A stretch of 64,000 nucleotides of DNA, taken from Shimazuella soli. GTDB taxonomy: Bacteria > Bacillota > Bacilli > Thermoactinomycetales > Thermoactinomycetaceae. The notes beneath the pieces were generated by a model. The model was not told where the DNA came from. It did not search any database and saw only the letters and a program-made list of their open reading frames with translations. Both the position numbers and the translations under genes were made by a program. The DNA lies in contig NZ_JAKWBN010000002.1 of the NCBI RefSeq assembly GCF_022511585.1, positions 186,001 through 250,000 of the forward strand, read 5' to 3'. This document shows, piece by piece, positions 16,770-25,497 of the stretch. Every line of letters begins with the position of its first letter. The stretch's first letter is position 1.

Positions 16770-18590
16770 ATGAGCGAAACATCTGGAACACGTTCCGCAA
16801 CACCACCCCGATTTGGATTTCGTGGAGGTGGTCGATTTGGTGTGCAAATGGAAAAGCCAAAAGATGCGCGAAATACAGTAAAACGAATATGGAAGTATTT
16901 AGGAAGACAAAGTATTGGCTTAATTGCTGCGATTGTTCTTGTTTTACTTACGTCTTTACTCGGTTTGCTCGGACCTTACTATATAGGAGTAATTATCGAT
17001 AAGTATATCATTCCCCATGATGTTAATGGATCTGTACGGATGATCCTCTTTTTGGCGGGAATTTATTTACTTACTACTGCTCTAACATGGCTACAGACAT
17101 TTATTATGATCAATATTGCGCAGAAAACGATTAATCAGTTGCGATATGATCTTTTTGTAAAACTTCAAACTTTATCATTGCGTTTTTTTGATAGCCGACC
17201 ACATGGTGATCTGATGAGTAGAGTGACAAATGATATAGACAATCTCAACAGTGCTCTCTCTCAAAGTGTTACGCAAGTGATATCCTCTATTATTTCTATT
17301 GTCGGGGTAATGATTGCCATGTTTTCGTTGAACCCTATATTGGCAATCATTACATTGCTGATTGTGCCTTTAATGATCCTTTCTACAAAGAAAATATATC
17401 AATATAGCAGCAGTAGTTTTATTAAAAGGCAGAGAGATATTGGTGAATTAAATGGTTTTGTAGAAGAAAAGATCCAAGGTGCAGAAGTAGTCACACTCTA
17501 TGGAAAAGAAGCTCAAACCATCGAACAATTTGGTGAGATTAATGACAGGTTGCGTGAATCTGGCAGACAGGCAGACACCTTTTCAGGATTTATCAATCCG
17601 ATTATCAATTTTATCAATAACTTAGGTCTAGGGCTGGTGATTGGGGCAGGTGCACTACTAGTTTTGCATGAAAGTATGACGATTGGGATTATCGCATCGT
17701 TTGTGAGCTATTCCAGACAGTTTTCTCGGCCTATCAGTCAGATTGCAACATTATTAAATACGATTCAATCCGCTATTGCCGGTGGTGAACGTGTTTTTGA
17801 AATCATGGATGAAGTACCGGAAATCACGGACAAAGAAAATGCCTTAGTCGTAGAAAAATTTCGGGGAGAAGTTAACTTTCAGCATGTTTCCTTTGGCTAT
17901 CAATCGGATCAACTTGTTTTAAAAGATATAAATTTAGAGGCAAATCCTGGAGAAATGATTGCTCTTGTCGGTCCAACTGGTTCGGGGAAAACGACGATTG
18001 TAAATCTATTGACAAGATTTTATGATATTCAAACTGGGCATATTTCTATTGATGGTAATAATATTAAGGACTATCGAATCGATGATTTACGAAAAAGAAT
18101 CAGTATCGTTTTGCAGGATACCTATCTGTTTTCTGGTACAATCCTTGAAAATATTCGTTATGGTCGGCAAGATGCCACTGAGGAAGAAGTAAAAACTGCT
18201 GCAAAGATGGCTTGGGCGCATTACTTTATCAAGCATCTGCCGAAACAGTATCAGTCTGAAATCGTCTCAGGAGGAACCAATCTCAGTCAAGGACAGCGTC
18301 AATTGATTGCCATCGCTAGAGCAATTCTCATGAATTCGGATATCCTCATTTTGGATGAAGCTACTTCTAATATTGATACCCGAACTGAACTTCACATTCA
18401 GCGAGGATTAAAAAATCTAATGGCAGGACGTACTAGTTTTGTCATTGCTCACCGTTTAAAGACAATCGAGAATGCCGATAAGATTTTAGTGATTCATCAA
18501 GGAAAAATAATAGAACAAGGAACCCATGAGGAGTTATTGAATAAAAGAGGATTTTATCAAGAATTATATGCTGCACAGTTTGAAATCTGA
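16770..18590 (+). CDS. ABC exporter subunit B (catalytic ATPase site)
   Basis: A 606-residue half-transporter with a Gly/Arg-rich N-terminal tail (residues 1-30), six spans (40-330) and an ATPase domain. Walker A GPTGSGKTT (400), Walker B LILDEATSNID (525) and the switch His in IAHRLKT (557) are intact, but the signature is LSQGQ instead of LSGGQ. Together with subunit A this gives one competent ATP site (B Walker motifs with A signature) and one degenerate site, the pattern of heterodimeric exporters. The start overlaps the end region of subunit A with a one-base gap, so the two are co-translated. A hairpin follows. Confidence 0.92.
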   Translation: MSETSGTRSATPPRFGFRGGGRFGVQMEKPKDARNTVKRIWKYLGRQSIGLIAAIVLVLLTSLLGLLGPYYIGVIIDKYIIPHDVNGSVRMILFLAGIYLLTTALTWLQTFIMINIAQKTINQLRYDLFVKLQTLSLRFFDSRPHGDLMSRVTNDIDNLNSALSQSVTQVISSIISIVGVMIAMFSLNPILAIITLLIVPLMILSTKKIYQYSSSSFIKRQRDIGELNGFVEEKIQGAEVVTLYGKEAQTIEQFGEINDRLRESGRQADTFSGFINPIINFINNLGLGLVIGAGALLVLHESMTIGIIASFVSYSRQFSRPISQIATLLNTIQSAIAGGERVFEIMDEVPEITDKENALVVEKFRGEVNFQHVSFGYQSDQLVLKDINLEANPGEMIALVGPTGSGKTTIVNLLTRFYDIQTGHISIDGNNIKDYRIDDLRKRISIVLQDTYLFSGTILENIRYGRQDATEEEVKTAAKMAWAHYFIKHLPKQYQSEIVSGGTNLSQGQRQLIAIARAILMNSDILILDEATSNIDTRTELHIQRGLKNLMAGRTSFVIAHRLKTIENADKILVIHQGKIIEQGTHEELLNKRGFYQELYAAQFEI

Positions 18591-18597
18591 GGAAAAT

Positions 18598-18631
18598 TTT
18601 AGCTTAGTTCCTATTTGGGAGCTGAGCTAAA
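18598..18631 (+). terminator. Hairpin after the ABC exporter genes
   Basis: Imperfect stem TTTAGCTTAG.TCC / GGGAGCTGAGCTAAA directly after the stop, followed by moderately T-rich sequence. Confidence 0.6.
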
Positions 18632-18721
18632 TTTAATTACTGTCCTTTTGCTTAGGTGCTTTTCAAAGCCCAGCCAAGGTACTATGAGAAAAATACAATT
18701 TACATTGTTTTCTTTTTTTGT

Positions 18722-18750
18722 TTGACAATGAAAACATGTGTTTATAAAAT
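18722..18750 (+). promoter_or_regulatory. Sigma-A promoter of fadR-etfBA with internal dyad
   Basis: Consensus TTGACA at 18722, 17-base spacer and TAAAAT at 18745. The spacer holds the dyad AAACA-TG-TGTTT (18732-18743), a plausible operator for autoregulation by the TetR protein; the operator role is inference. Confidence 0.65.
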
Positions 18751-18797
18751 TGAGATAGAAAATGAACCACCATTCAGCAAAGAAAGGAATAGGGCAG

Positions 18798-19394
18798 ATG
18801 GCAAAACGGACTAGTCAGAAATATGATGCCATCTTAGAAGCATCTATTCGTGTTATTGCTAAGTATGGCTATCATCGAGCGCAAGTGTCTAAAATCGCAA
18901 AAGAAGCATGTGTGGCAGATGGAACCATTTATTTATATTTCGAAAATAAAGAGGATTTATTGATTTCTATTTTTAGGGAAAAAATTGGCAGTTTCATTCG
19001 TTTAGTCAAACGGAAAATTGCTACTGCAAAAGATGCAAAAGAGCAGCTGTTTCACATTATCGCTTTGCATCTGGGTTACTTAGAAACAAATCCATTGCTT
19101 GCTGTTGTAGTGCAGATGGAAATACGCCAGTCTGATCCCTATGTTCGCAAAGAAATTGGTGAATTGATGCAAGCATACTTAAACCTGATTGAGCATGTAA
19201 TGGAACAAGGCAAGGAATCAGGTGTTTTCCGCTCTGATTTGGATGTACGTTTGGCACGAAAGATGATCTTTGGAACATTAGATGATCTTGTAACTTCATG
19301 GGTGAGCCATCAACAAAAATATTCCTTACAAGCGTTAGCCAAGCCAGTTTACCAGATGTTTGTAAACGGGATTACTGCGAAAAAGGGGGATTAA
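18798..19394 (+). CDS. fadR: TetR-family fatty-acid degradation regulator
   Basis: A 198-residue TetR repressor. Residues 5-55 form the helix-turn-helix domain (AILEASIRVIAKYGYHRAQVSKIAKEACVADGTIYLYFENKEDLLISIF), and the rest is the all-helical ligand domain. Length, sequence style and position directly before etfB-etfA match Bacillus FadR (YsiA), which represses beta-oxidation genes until long-chain acyl-CoA releases it. I used ATG 18798 (MAKRTSQKY); an upstream ATG at 18762 has no ribosome site. One base separates the stop from etfB. The acyl-CoA producer lcfA lies 7 kb upstream. Confidence 0.85.
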   Translation: MAKRTSQKYDAILEASIRVIAKYGYHRAQVSKIAKEACVADGTIYLYFENKEDLLISIFREKIGSFIRLVKRKIATAKDAKEQLFHIIALHLGYLETNPLLAVVVQMEIRQSDPYVRKEIGELMQAYLNLIEHVMEQGKESGVFRSDLDVRLARKMIFGTLDDLVTSWVSHQQKYSLQALAKPVYQMFVNGITAKKGD

Positions 19395-19395
19395 C

Positions 19396-20175
19396 ATGAA
19401 TTTTCTAGTCTGCTTAAAACAAACCTTTGATACAGAAGAGAAAATCGTGTTAAAAAATGGACAGATAAGTGAAGAGGCAGTTGAATTTATTATTAATCCG
19501 TATGATGAATATGCTGTAGAAGAAGCAATCCGCCTAAAGGAAAAGCATGGTGGAGAAATAACAGTACTTACCATAGGTCCAGATCGAACAGAACAAGCTC
19601 TGCGCTCAGCATTAGCAATGGGAGCAGATAAAGCGATATTAGTAGAAACAGAAGAGCTGGAAGTAGAATTAGATGAACATAGTATTTCTCAAGTTATTTA
19701 TGCTGTATTACAGGAACAAGACGATGAGTTTGACTTGATATTGTGCGGCTATATGGCAGTAGATGATGGTTCTGCACAAGTAGGACCAAGACTTGCGCAA
19801 TTGCTGCAAATTCCTCATGTATCTACCATTACTAGCATCTCGGTTGATGGGAAAAATGCTGCCATTGAAAAAGATGTGGAAGGTGATACTGAACATATTC
19901 AAACAACATTACCCTTATTAGTAACCACACAACAAGGATTAAATGACCCCAGATATCCCACCATTCCCGGCATTATGAAAGCCAAAAGAAAACCATTGAC
20001 CCGCTATGAACTCGATGATTTATCCCTTTCAGAAGAAACAATTCAATCCAAAACAACACAAAAGGAAATATTTTTACCGCCCAAAAAAACCGCAGGCCTG
20101 ATTTTGACTGGAAGTATAGAGGAACAGGTTACTTCTTTAATAGAGAAATTGAATAAAGAAGCAAAGGTTTTATAG
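19396..20175 (+). CDS. etfB: Electron transfer flavoprotein beta subunit
   Basis: A 259-residue protein starting MNFLVCLKQTFDTEE, with the family core of ALAMGADKAILV, the LILCGYMAVDDGSAQVGPRLAQLLQIPHVS segment and ETTLPLLVTTQQGLNDPRYP-type recognition loop. EtfB binds AMP and, with EtfA, carries electrons from acyl-CoA dehydrogenases to the membrane. It is one base after fadR and 13 before etfA, clearly one operon, presumably repressed by FadR. No acyl-CoA dehydrogenase or enoyl-CoA hydratase (fadB) is present here, unlike the Bacillus operon. Confidence 0.94.
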   Translation: MNFLVCLKQTFDTEEKIVLKNGQISEEAVEFIINPYDEYAVEEAIRLKEKHGGEITVLTIGPDRTEQALRSALAMGADKAILVETEELEVELDEHSISQVIYAVLQEQDDEFDLILCGYMAVDDGSAQVGPRLAQLLQIPHVSTITSISVDGKNAAIEKDVEGDTEHIQTTLPLLVTTQQGLNDPRYPTIPGIMKAKRKPLTRYELDDLSLSEETIQSKTTQKEIFLPPKKTAGLILTGSIEEQVTSLIEKLNKEAKVL

Positions 20176-20188
20176 AGGAGGGGATCAG

Positions 20189-21172
20189 ATGAGTAAGAAA
20201 GTCCTTGTCTTTGCGGATCGAAAAGAAGGGCAGTTGCGACAAGTTACGCTGGAAAGTATTTCAGCTGCACGCACGATTGTAGATGATGGTGAAGTGACGG
20301 TAGCTTTACTTGGCTCAGATGCGAGAAAAGAGACAGATACGCTTACCCATCATGGAGCTGATCGTGTACTTCTCGTTGAAGACAGCCAATTCGATTCGTA
20401 TATAACTGATGCATATTTTTTGGCATGGCAACAGGTCATTGATCAAGTAAAACCAGACTTTATTGTGACAGGTCATACAACTGTAGGAAAAGATGTGTCT
20501 CCTAGGATTGCTGCTCATTTTTCTTTTGGGTTGATATCAGATTGTATAGCCATTGAACGAAATGGGGATGAAGTTATATATACACGTCCCATTTATGCAG
20601 GAAAAGCTTTTGTCAAAAAAAGTTTTCGACCGGGTGTGCAATTTGTTACCATTCGCCCTAATAATATCCCCCTTATCTCTGTTGATCCATCACGCTCTGC
20701 ACAGATAGAAGAACTTACTGTTCCAATCAAACATGATTTGTTGCGTACGATTGTGACAAATGTGGTGAAAAAAGCTGCGACGGGTATCGATTTATCGGAA
20801 GCTAGAATCGTTGTTTCTGGTGGAAGAGGAGTAAAAAGTGCAGAAGGTTTTCAGCCATTACAAGAATTAGCAGATGTCTTAAATGCTGCAGTAGGTGCAT
20901 CGAGAGGAGCATGTGATGCTGGTTACTGTGATTATGCGCTGCAAATTGGTCAAACGGGAAAAGTGGTTACTCCTGATCTGTATATTGCTTGTGGTATTTC
21001 AGGAGCTATTCAACATGTAGCAGGGATGTCTAGTTCTAAAGTAATCGTGGCCATCAACAAAGACCCCGATGCTCCTATCTTTCAGATTGCTGATTATGGG
21101 ATTGTAGGCGACTTATTTGAAGTGGTTCCATTGTTAACCAAAGAGTTAAAAAAGCTCCTTCCTCCTGCTTAA
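20189..21172 (+). CDS. etfA: Electron transfer flavoprotein alpha subunit
   Basis: A 327-residue FAD-binding subunit. The N-terminal half matches the ETF alpha/beta domain (MSKKVLVFADRKEGQLR; VKPDFIVTGHTTVGKDVSPRIAAHF). The C-terminal FAD domain shows VSGGRGVKSAEGF, GASRGACDAGY, QIGQTGKVVTPDLYIACGISGAIQH and the final INKDPDAPIFQIADYGIVGDLFEVVP. It passes electrons from fatty-acid oxidation to the quinone pool with EtfB. A GAGGAGGGG site lies before the ATG. The thioredoxin gene downstream has its own promoter, so the operon probably ends here. Confidence 0.95.
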   Translation: MSKKVLVFADRKEGQLRQVTLESISAARTIVDDGEVTVALLGSDARKETDTLTHHGADRVLLVEDSQFDSYITDAYFLAWQQVIDQVKPDFIVTGHTTVGKDVSPRIAAHFSFGLISDCIAIERNGDEVIYTRPIYAGKAFVKKSFRPGVQFVTIRPNNIPLISVDPSRSAQIEELTVPIKHDLLRTIVTNVVKKAATGIDLSEARIVVSGGRGVKSAEGFQPLQELADVLNAAVGASRGACDAGYCDYALQIGQTGKVVTPDLYIACGISGAIQHVAGMSSSKVIVAINKDPDAPIFQIADYGIVGDLFEVVPLLTKELKKLLPPA

Positions 21173-21194
21173 ACTGTTTCGGACTGCGAAATAG

Positions 21195-21222
21195 TTGATA
21201 TTTCGTGTAAAAGTGATATACT
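21195..21222 (+). promoter_or_regulatory. Sigma-A promoter of trxA
   Basis: TTGATA, 16-base spacer and TATACT, about 40 bases before the trxA ATG. Confidence 0.6.
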
Positions 21223-21261
21223 AACTTATGAATTGTAAGTACCATTTAGGAGGAATTACCA

Positions 21262-21585
21262 ATGGCAATCGTAGAAGTAACAGATAAAGATTTTGGCACA
21301 AGTGTGGAAGGTGCAGAGAGCGGAACAGTTCTAGTAGATTTCTGGGCTCCATGGTGTGGTCCATGTAAAATTATTGCTCCTATTTTAGAAGAAGTGAACG
21401 AAGAGATTGGCGAGAAAGTAACCATTGCAAAACTAAATGTAGATAACAACCCAGAATCAGCTAGCAGATTTGGTGTCATGAGTATCCCTACTCTGATGGT
21501 TTTTCAAAACGGGGAGATGAAATCCAAATTGGTTGGACTTCAACCAAAAGAACAGTTGATTCAATGGTTAGGTGAATATATGTAA
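21262..21585 (+). CDS. trxA: Thioredoxin (CGPC)
   Basis: A 107-residue classical thioredoxin with the active site WCGPCK (Cys33 and Cys36), the conserved Asp in VLVDFWAPW, and the cis-proline loop SIPTL. It reduces protein disulfides and supplies reductases in the cytoplasm. Position after etfA and before uvrC matches Bacillus. The short spacing and GGAGG site fix the start, and a terminator follows. A second thioredoxin gene lies 138 bases on; the two proteins are closely similar and arose by tandem duplication. Confidence 0.95.
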   Translation: MAIVEVTDKDFGTSVEGAESGTVLVDFWAPWCGPCKIIAPILEEVNEEIGEKVTIAKLNVDNNPESASRFGVMSIPTLMVFQNGEMKSKLVGLQPKEQLIQWLGEYM

Positions 21586-21593
21586 GCGAAAAG

Positions 21594-21622
21594 AAGTGTC
21601 CGGGTAACGGGCACTTTTTTTT
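21594..21622 (+). terminator. Terminator of trxA
   Basis: AGTGTCCG / CGGGCACT stem with a run of eight T. Confidence 0.88.
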
Positions 21623-21723
21623 GATATTTGACTTTTGTATATTTTTTCTTTTTGGTAAATTACATCTCTTTGTAAATGTTATACTATTTATTGCAGGATA
21701 CATATACTCAGGAGGAATAATAA

Positions 21724-22044
21724 ATGGCACTTATAGAAGGTACAGACAAAACCTTTGCGATAGACGTAGAAGGAGAAGATAGTGGAAAGGTATTGGTTTA
21801 TTTTTGGGCTCCATGGTGTCCTCCATGTAAAGTTCTTGGTCCGATCATACAAGAGATAGATGAGGAAATTGGCGATAAGCTAAAGATCGTAAAAATAAAT
21901 GTCGACGATAATCCTGAATCAGCTGCTAATTTTGAAGTGATGAGTATTCCTACATTGATCGGTTTCCATAATGGAGAGATGAAATCCAAATTGATTGGTC
22001 TTCAGCCAAAAGAACAGTTGATTCAATGGTTAGATGCCATGTAA
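21724..22044 (+). CDS. Thioredoxin paralogue with CPPC active site
   Basis: A 106-residue tandem paralogue of the preceding trxA, sharing the C-terminal [18 protein letters not shown] almost unchanged. The active site is WCPPCK instead of WCGPCK and the buried Asp of VDFWAPW is Tyr (VYFWAPW). Pro at the second active-site position and loss of that Asp are known to alter redox potential and thiol pKa, so this copy probably has a different oxidoreductase role; that is inference. It has its own AGGAGG site and terminator. Confidence 0.92.
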   Translation: MALIEGTDKTFAIDVEGEDSGKVLVYFWAPWCPPCKVLGPIIQEIDEEIGDKLKIVKINVDDNPESAANFEVMSIPTLIGFHNGEMKSKLIGLQPKEQLIQWLDAM

Positions 22045-22050
22045 AACAAA

Positions 22051-22074
22051 AAGTGTCCAGATGGACACTTTTTT
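22051..22074 (+). terminator. Terminator of the CPPC thioredoxin gene
   Basis: AAGTGTCC / GGACACTT stem with a T run; it resembles the terminator of the first trx copy, consistent with tandem duplication. Confidence 0.88.
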
Positions 22075-22098
22075 ACTCTACAAAGGAGCGGTGAGGAC

Positions 22099-22524
22099 AT
22101 GAATTTGCTTGAAAAAGCTATTTTGATTGCTGTGAAAGCACATGCAGGACAAATCGATAAGGGAGGACAGGCTTATATCCTCCATCCTTTAGCAGTGATG
22201 TCGCGTGTTTCTTCCACTGATGCAAAGATAGTAGCTGTACTTCATGATGTGATCGAAGATACACCCATCACCATGGAAATTTTGCAGAAAGAGGGCTTTC
22301 CAGTCCATATAAGGGAAGCTATTTTGGCAGTAACGAGGCAAGAAAAAGAAACATATGAAGCCTTTATTGAGCGAACTGCTCAAAATAGTTTAGCCGTAGA
22401 AGTAAAGTTAGCGGATTTAGAAGAGAATATGAACTTAGATCGCCTTCCACAAGTTACTTCAAAAGATAAAGAGCGTCTTGCCAAGTATCGTGAGGCATAT
22501 AATCGCCTAAAAAGCTCGATTTAG
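22099..22524 (+). CDS. HD-domain small alarmone-hydrolase-like protein
   Basis: A 141-residue single-domain protein with the RelA/SpoT hydrolase-type HD fold: AHAGQIDKGGQAYILHPLAV near residue 14, the metal motif LHDVIEDTP near 49, and KLADLEENMNL near 107. These match the ppGpp hydrolase domain and the MESH1-like small alarmone hydrolases, but no synthetase domain is attached. It likely hydrolyses (p)ppGpp or a related nucleotide in the cytoplasm. A GGAGCGGTGAGG region precedes the ATG. It lies between the thioredoxins and uvrC on the same strand. Confidence 0.85.
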   Translation: MNLLEKAILIAVKAHAGQIDKGGQAYILHPLAVMSRVSSTDAKIVAVLHDVIEDTPITMEILQKEGFPVHIREAILAVTRQEKETYEAFIERTAQNSLAVEVKLADLEENMNLDRLPQVTSKDKERLAKYREAYNRLKSSI

Positions 22525-22590
22525 CTGCCTATTGGTGGGATTTGCCTCGATGTCGTAGAATAGAAGGGAGAACAAGTGAGGGAGAAACAC

Positions 22591-24363
22591 ATGTTAAAAG
22601 ATAAATTGAGTTTACTGCCAAATCAACCAGGTTGTTATCTGATGAAGAATAACCAAGGGGAAATCATATATGTGGGGAAGGCGAAGAACTTACGTAATCG
22701 GGTTCGTTCTTATTTTTCTGGTTCCCACGATGCGAAGACAACTCGACTAGTGATGGATATTGCTGATTTTGAATATATCGTAACATCAAGTGATCTTGAA
22801 GCATTGATACTTGAGTCCAATTTGATAAAAAAACATTATCCACATTACAACATCATGCTAAAAGATGATAAATCTTATCCATATATACAATTGACCAAAG
22901 AAAGACATCCTCGGCTGCTTGTTACACGAAAATTGGTCAAAGACGGCTCTAAATATTTTGGTCCTTATCCCAATGCTGGTGCCGCACAGCAGACGAAAAA
23001 GCTGCTCGATAAACTTTTTCCACTTCGGAAATGTACGACACTACCTAAACGTGTTTGTCTTTATTACCATTTGGGACAGTGTTTAGCACCTTGTGAATAT
23101 GAAGTATCGGAAGAACAGTATGAGGAATGGACTCAGAAGATCACCCGTTTTCTAGGAGGAAATCATCCTGAATTAAAGAAAGAATTAAGTCAGCAAATGC
23201 ATGAAGCTGCCGAGTCGCTACAATTTGAAAAAGCAAAAGAACTGCGTGATTTAATTAACGATATTGATACCTTAATGGAAAAGCAGCATGTTTCCCTTGC
23301 GGATCAAGTAGATCGAGATGTGTTTGGTTATTATGTGGAAAAAGGTTATCTGAGTGTCCAAGTATTTTTTATCCGGCAAGGAAAACTTTTGGAGAGAAAT
23401 GTCTCTATTTCTCCGCATTTTCAAGAGCCGGAGGAAGATTTCCTCAGCTTTGTTGGGCAGTTTTACTACGATGCCCCTGCTTTGCCAAAAGAGATTGTCT
23501 TACCAAAAGGAATAGATGAAAACTTAGTATCTGGACTCATTCCAGAAGGGAAAATCGTGATTCCCCAAAGAGGCACCAAACGAAAATTAGTGGAAATGGC
23601 GACAGAGAATGCAAAGATTGCTCTTACAGAGCGGCTCCGTTTGATGGAACGGGATGAGAGTAAAACCACTTTATCGCTTACGCAGCTAGCTGATGCAATT
23701 GGGATGGACTTGCCTAAACGAATAGAAGCATTTGACAACTCCAATATTCAAGGAGCAGATCCGGTATCGGCGATGGTCGTATTCATCGATGGCAAACCAG
23801 CCAAAAAAGAATACAGAAAGTACAAAGTTCGTACCGTAGAAGGTCCTGATGATTACGAAACCATGCGAGAGGTTGTGAGACGTCGTTATACAAGAGTCTT
23901 AAAAGAAAACTTACCTCTGCCTGATCTGATTCTTATCGATGGTGGAAAAGGTCAGCTGGCAGCAGCCTTAGATGTATTGGAAAATGAACTAGGACTTGCT
24001 ATTCCTGTTGGGGGCATGGCGAAAAACGAGAAACACCAAACGGCAACTCTAATTATGGGAGAGCCGCCTTTAGAAGTTCCATTGAAACGGGGAACGGATG
24101 GGTTTTACTTATTACAGCGCATTCAAGATGAAGTTCACCGTTTTGCCTTGTCCTTTCATCGGCAGACAAGAAGCAAGAGTTTTCTCCAGTCGAAGCTCGA
24201 TGAGATTCCGGGAGTTGGGGAGAAACGCAAACAGCAGCTTTATAGGCATTTCGGTTCGATGGAAAAGATACAAGCAGCGAGTATCGAAGAATTACAAAAA
24301 GCAGGAATCCCAGTGAAGTTGGCGGAAACGATTAAACAGCACTTGGTGACAAAGGAGAGGTAA
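22591..24363 (+). CDS. uvrC: Excinuclease ABC subunit C
   Basis: A 590-residue nucleotide-excision-repair nuclease that cuts on both sides of a lesion. The GIY-YIG domain (residues 10-90: [25 protein letters not shown]) is followed by the Cys-rich loop, the UVR helix pair (about 200-235), the RNase H-like domain ([31 protein letters not shown]) and a helix-hairpin-helix end ([12 protein letters not shown]). I used ATG 22591 behind GAGGGAG; a GTG at 22576 is the alternative start. The last 165 bases of the gene are duplicated at 25225-25386. Confidence 0.94.
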   Translation: MLKDKLSLLPNQPGCYLMKNNQGEIIYVGKAKNLRNRVRSYFSGSHDAKTTRLVMDIADFEYIVTSSDLEALILESNLIKKHYPHYNIMLKDDKSYPYIQLTKERHPRLLVTRKLVKDGSKYFGPYPNAGAAQQTKKLLDKLFPLRKCTTLPKRVCLYYHLGQCLAPCEYEVSEEQYEEWTQKITRFLGGNHPELKKELSQQMHEAAESLQFEKAKELRDLINDIDTLMEKQHVSLADQVDRDVFGYYVEKGYLSVQVFFIRQGKLLERNVSISPHFQEPEEDFLSFVGQFYYDAPALPKEIVLPKGIDENLVSGLIPEGKIVIPQRGTKRKLVEMATENAKIALTERLRLMERDESKTTLSLTQLADAIGMDLPKRIEAFDNSNIQGADPVSAMVVFIDGKPAKKEYRKYKVRTVEGPDDYETMREVVRRRYTRVLKENLPLPDLILIDGGKGQLAAALDVLENELGLAIPVGGMAKNEKHQTATLIMGEPPLEVPLKRGTDGFYLLQRIQDEVHRFALSFHRQTRSKSFLQSKLDEIPGVGEKRKQQLYRHFGSMEKIQAASIEELQKAGIPVKLAETIKQHLVTKER

Positions 24364-24410
24364 AAAGACAGCCCCCTCGATCTGCTCCTGATTGGAGCGA
24401 ACCGAGGGGG
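24362..24410 (-). terminator. Terminator of the first HU gene
   Basis: Stem CCCCCTCGGTTCGCTCC with an inner GCTCC/GGAGC pairing closing on CGAGGGGG, then CTGTCTTTTTACC on the minus strand. It is repeated almost unchanged at 25413-25462. Confidence 0.85.
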
Positions 24411-24445
24411 ATGGCACTTTGGCACTCAGGCCTCAGTGCCGGGCT

Positions 24446-24976
24446 TTACCTGGTTGTGGCCCTCTTGCTCGCGGTCTTCTTGGCTGCGGTGGTCCTCTTG
24501 GCCGGAGCCTTCGGAGCCGCAGTCCTCTTGGCCGGAGCCTTCGGAGCCGCGGTCCTCTTGGCCGGAGCCTTCGGAGCCGCGGTCCTCTTGGCCGGAGCCT
24601 TCGGAGCCGCGGTCCTCTTGGCCGGAGCCTTCGGAGCCGCGGTCCTCTTGGCCGGAGCCTTCGAAGCCGCGGTCTTCTTGGCTGCTGCCTTCTTGGCCGG
24701 AGTCGACTTCCAGACGATCTCGTTCTCGGGCAGATCCCTTGTTCCGTTGACAAACTCCTCCAGAAGCTTGCCGGGACGGAACTGAATCGTGATCGTCTCC
24801 GTCTGAGGGGTTCGAGTCACCACCTTTTCGATGGTGCCGAAACCTGTGACGGAGACCTCTTCGTCATCGACGAGTCCCCGAGCGATGCCTTCGAGTACGG
24901 CTTCGACTGAGATGGACGCATGCTGGCAACTACCCAGCCTGCCCGCGACGAACTCAACCAGATCAGCCTTGATCAT
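24446..24976 (-). CDS. HU-family nucleoid protein with histone-H1-like Lys/Ala/Pro tail (copy 1)
   Basis: A 176-residue two-part DNA-binding protein. Residues 1-92 form an HU domain starting MIKADLVEFVAGRLG, with VSVTGFGTIEK and a shortened beta-arm (TRTPQTETITIQFRPGKLLEEFVNGTRDLP). Residues 93-176 are a basic tail with six copies of a ten-residue unit (KAPAKRTAAP type), encoded by a 30-bp DNA repeat. Such tails are typical of actinobacterial HupS/HupB and absent from Bacillales HBsu. The gene is far richer in G and C than its surroundings, so it was transferred. It reads from a host-style promoter at 25057-25084 behind AGAAGGG. Confidence 0.85.
   Translation of the reverse strand: MIKADLVEFVAGRLGSCQHASISVEAVLEGIARGLVDDEEVSVTGFGTIEKVVTRTPQTETITIQFRPGKLLEEFVNGTRDLPENEIVWKSTPAKKAAAKKTAASKAPAKRTAAPKAPAKRTAAPKAPAKRTAAPKAPAKRTAAPKAPAKRTAAPKAPAKRTTAAKKTASKRATTR
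24501..24680. repeat. Six-copy 30-bp minisatellite in the HU copy 1 tail
   Basis: Six consecutive 30-bp units (24501, 24531, 24561, 24591, 24621, 24651), each encoding ten tail residues. Copies differ at only one or two bases, so copy number is likely unstable. Confidence 0.9.
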
Positions 24977-25056
24977 TACGTTGCCCTTCTTTGCGGATGG
25001 GAACCGTTACAAGAAACACTGCCTTGGATGAAATGCTGTGAATCCTGCTTGCTTTT

Positions 25057-25084
25057 ATTTTAACGGACTTTTTATAATTTGCAA
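25057..25084 (-). promoter_or_regulatory. Sigma-A promoter of HU copy 1
   Basis: On the minus strand TTGCAA (25084-25079), 16-base spacer, TAAAAT (25062-25057). About 80 bases of leader separate it from the ATG. The same promoter stands before HU copy 2. Confidence 0.6.
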
Positions 25085-25224
25085 ATAAAATATGTGCGGA
25101 GTTAAATTTTGTTTTTATTTAATGATAGAAACACATAACATATGTAATTTACTCAATAAGTAGCAAATATTCTGCTGTTTTCTAAGCCTTAAAGCTATCC
25201 ATTATGATTTAATATTATTAACTT

Positions 25225-25386
25225 GATGAGATATCGAGAGTTGGGAAGAAACAGCAGCTTTATCGGTATTTCGGATCGATGAAAAAGATACAAGCAGCGA
25301 GTAAAGAAGAATTACAAAAAGCAGGAATCCCAGTGAAGTTGGCGGAAACGATTAAACAGCACTTGGTAACAAAAAATCCGAATTAA
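25225..25386 (+). pseudogene. Duplicated 3' end of uvrC
   Basis: Repeats the last 50-odd codons of uvrC (helix-hairpin-helix end; [19 protein letters not shown]). It keeps the frame, with a two-codon deletion (RK) and several substitutions, and has a new C-terminus KNPN before TAA. There is no start codon or promoter, so it is a by-product of the tandem duplication that also copied the HU gene. Confidence 0.85.
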
Positions 25387-25412
25387 TGCGTAGTTTTTTA
25401 ATAAAGAAGGGG

Positions 25413-25462
25413 TAAAAAGACAGCCCCCTCGATCTGCTCCTGATTAGAGCGAACCGAGGGGG
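25413..25462 (-). terminator. Terminator of the second HU gene
   Basis: Same CCCCCTCG / CGAGGGGG hairpin and T tract as at 24362-24410, with one base change in the loop. Confidence 0.85.
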
Positions 25463-25497
25463 ATGGCACTTTGGCACTCAGGCCTCAGTGCCGAGAC

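Noticed and set aside
24392-24910. Long plus-strand reading frames through HU copy 1, also at 24411-24785 and 24436-24750
   Set aside because: They arise from the GC-rich repeat, which leaves all frames open; the minus-strand HU frame has the family sequence, ribosome site, promoter and terminator.
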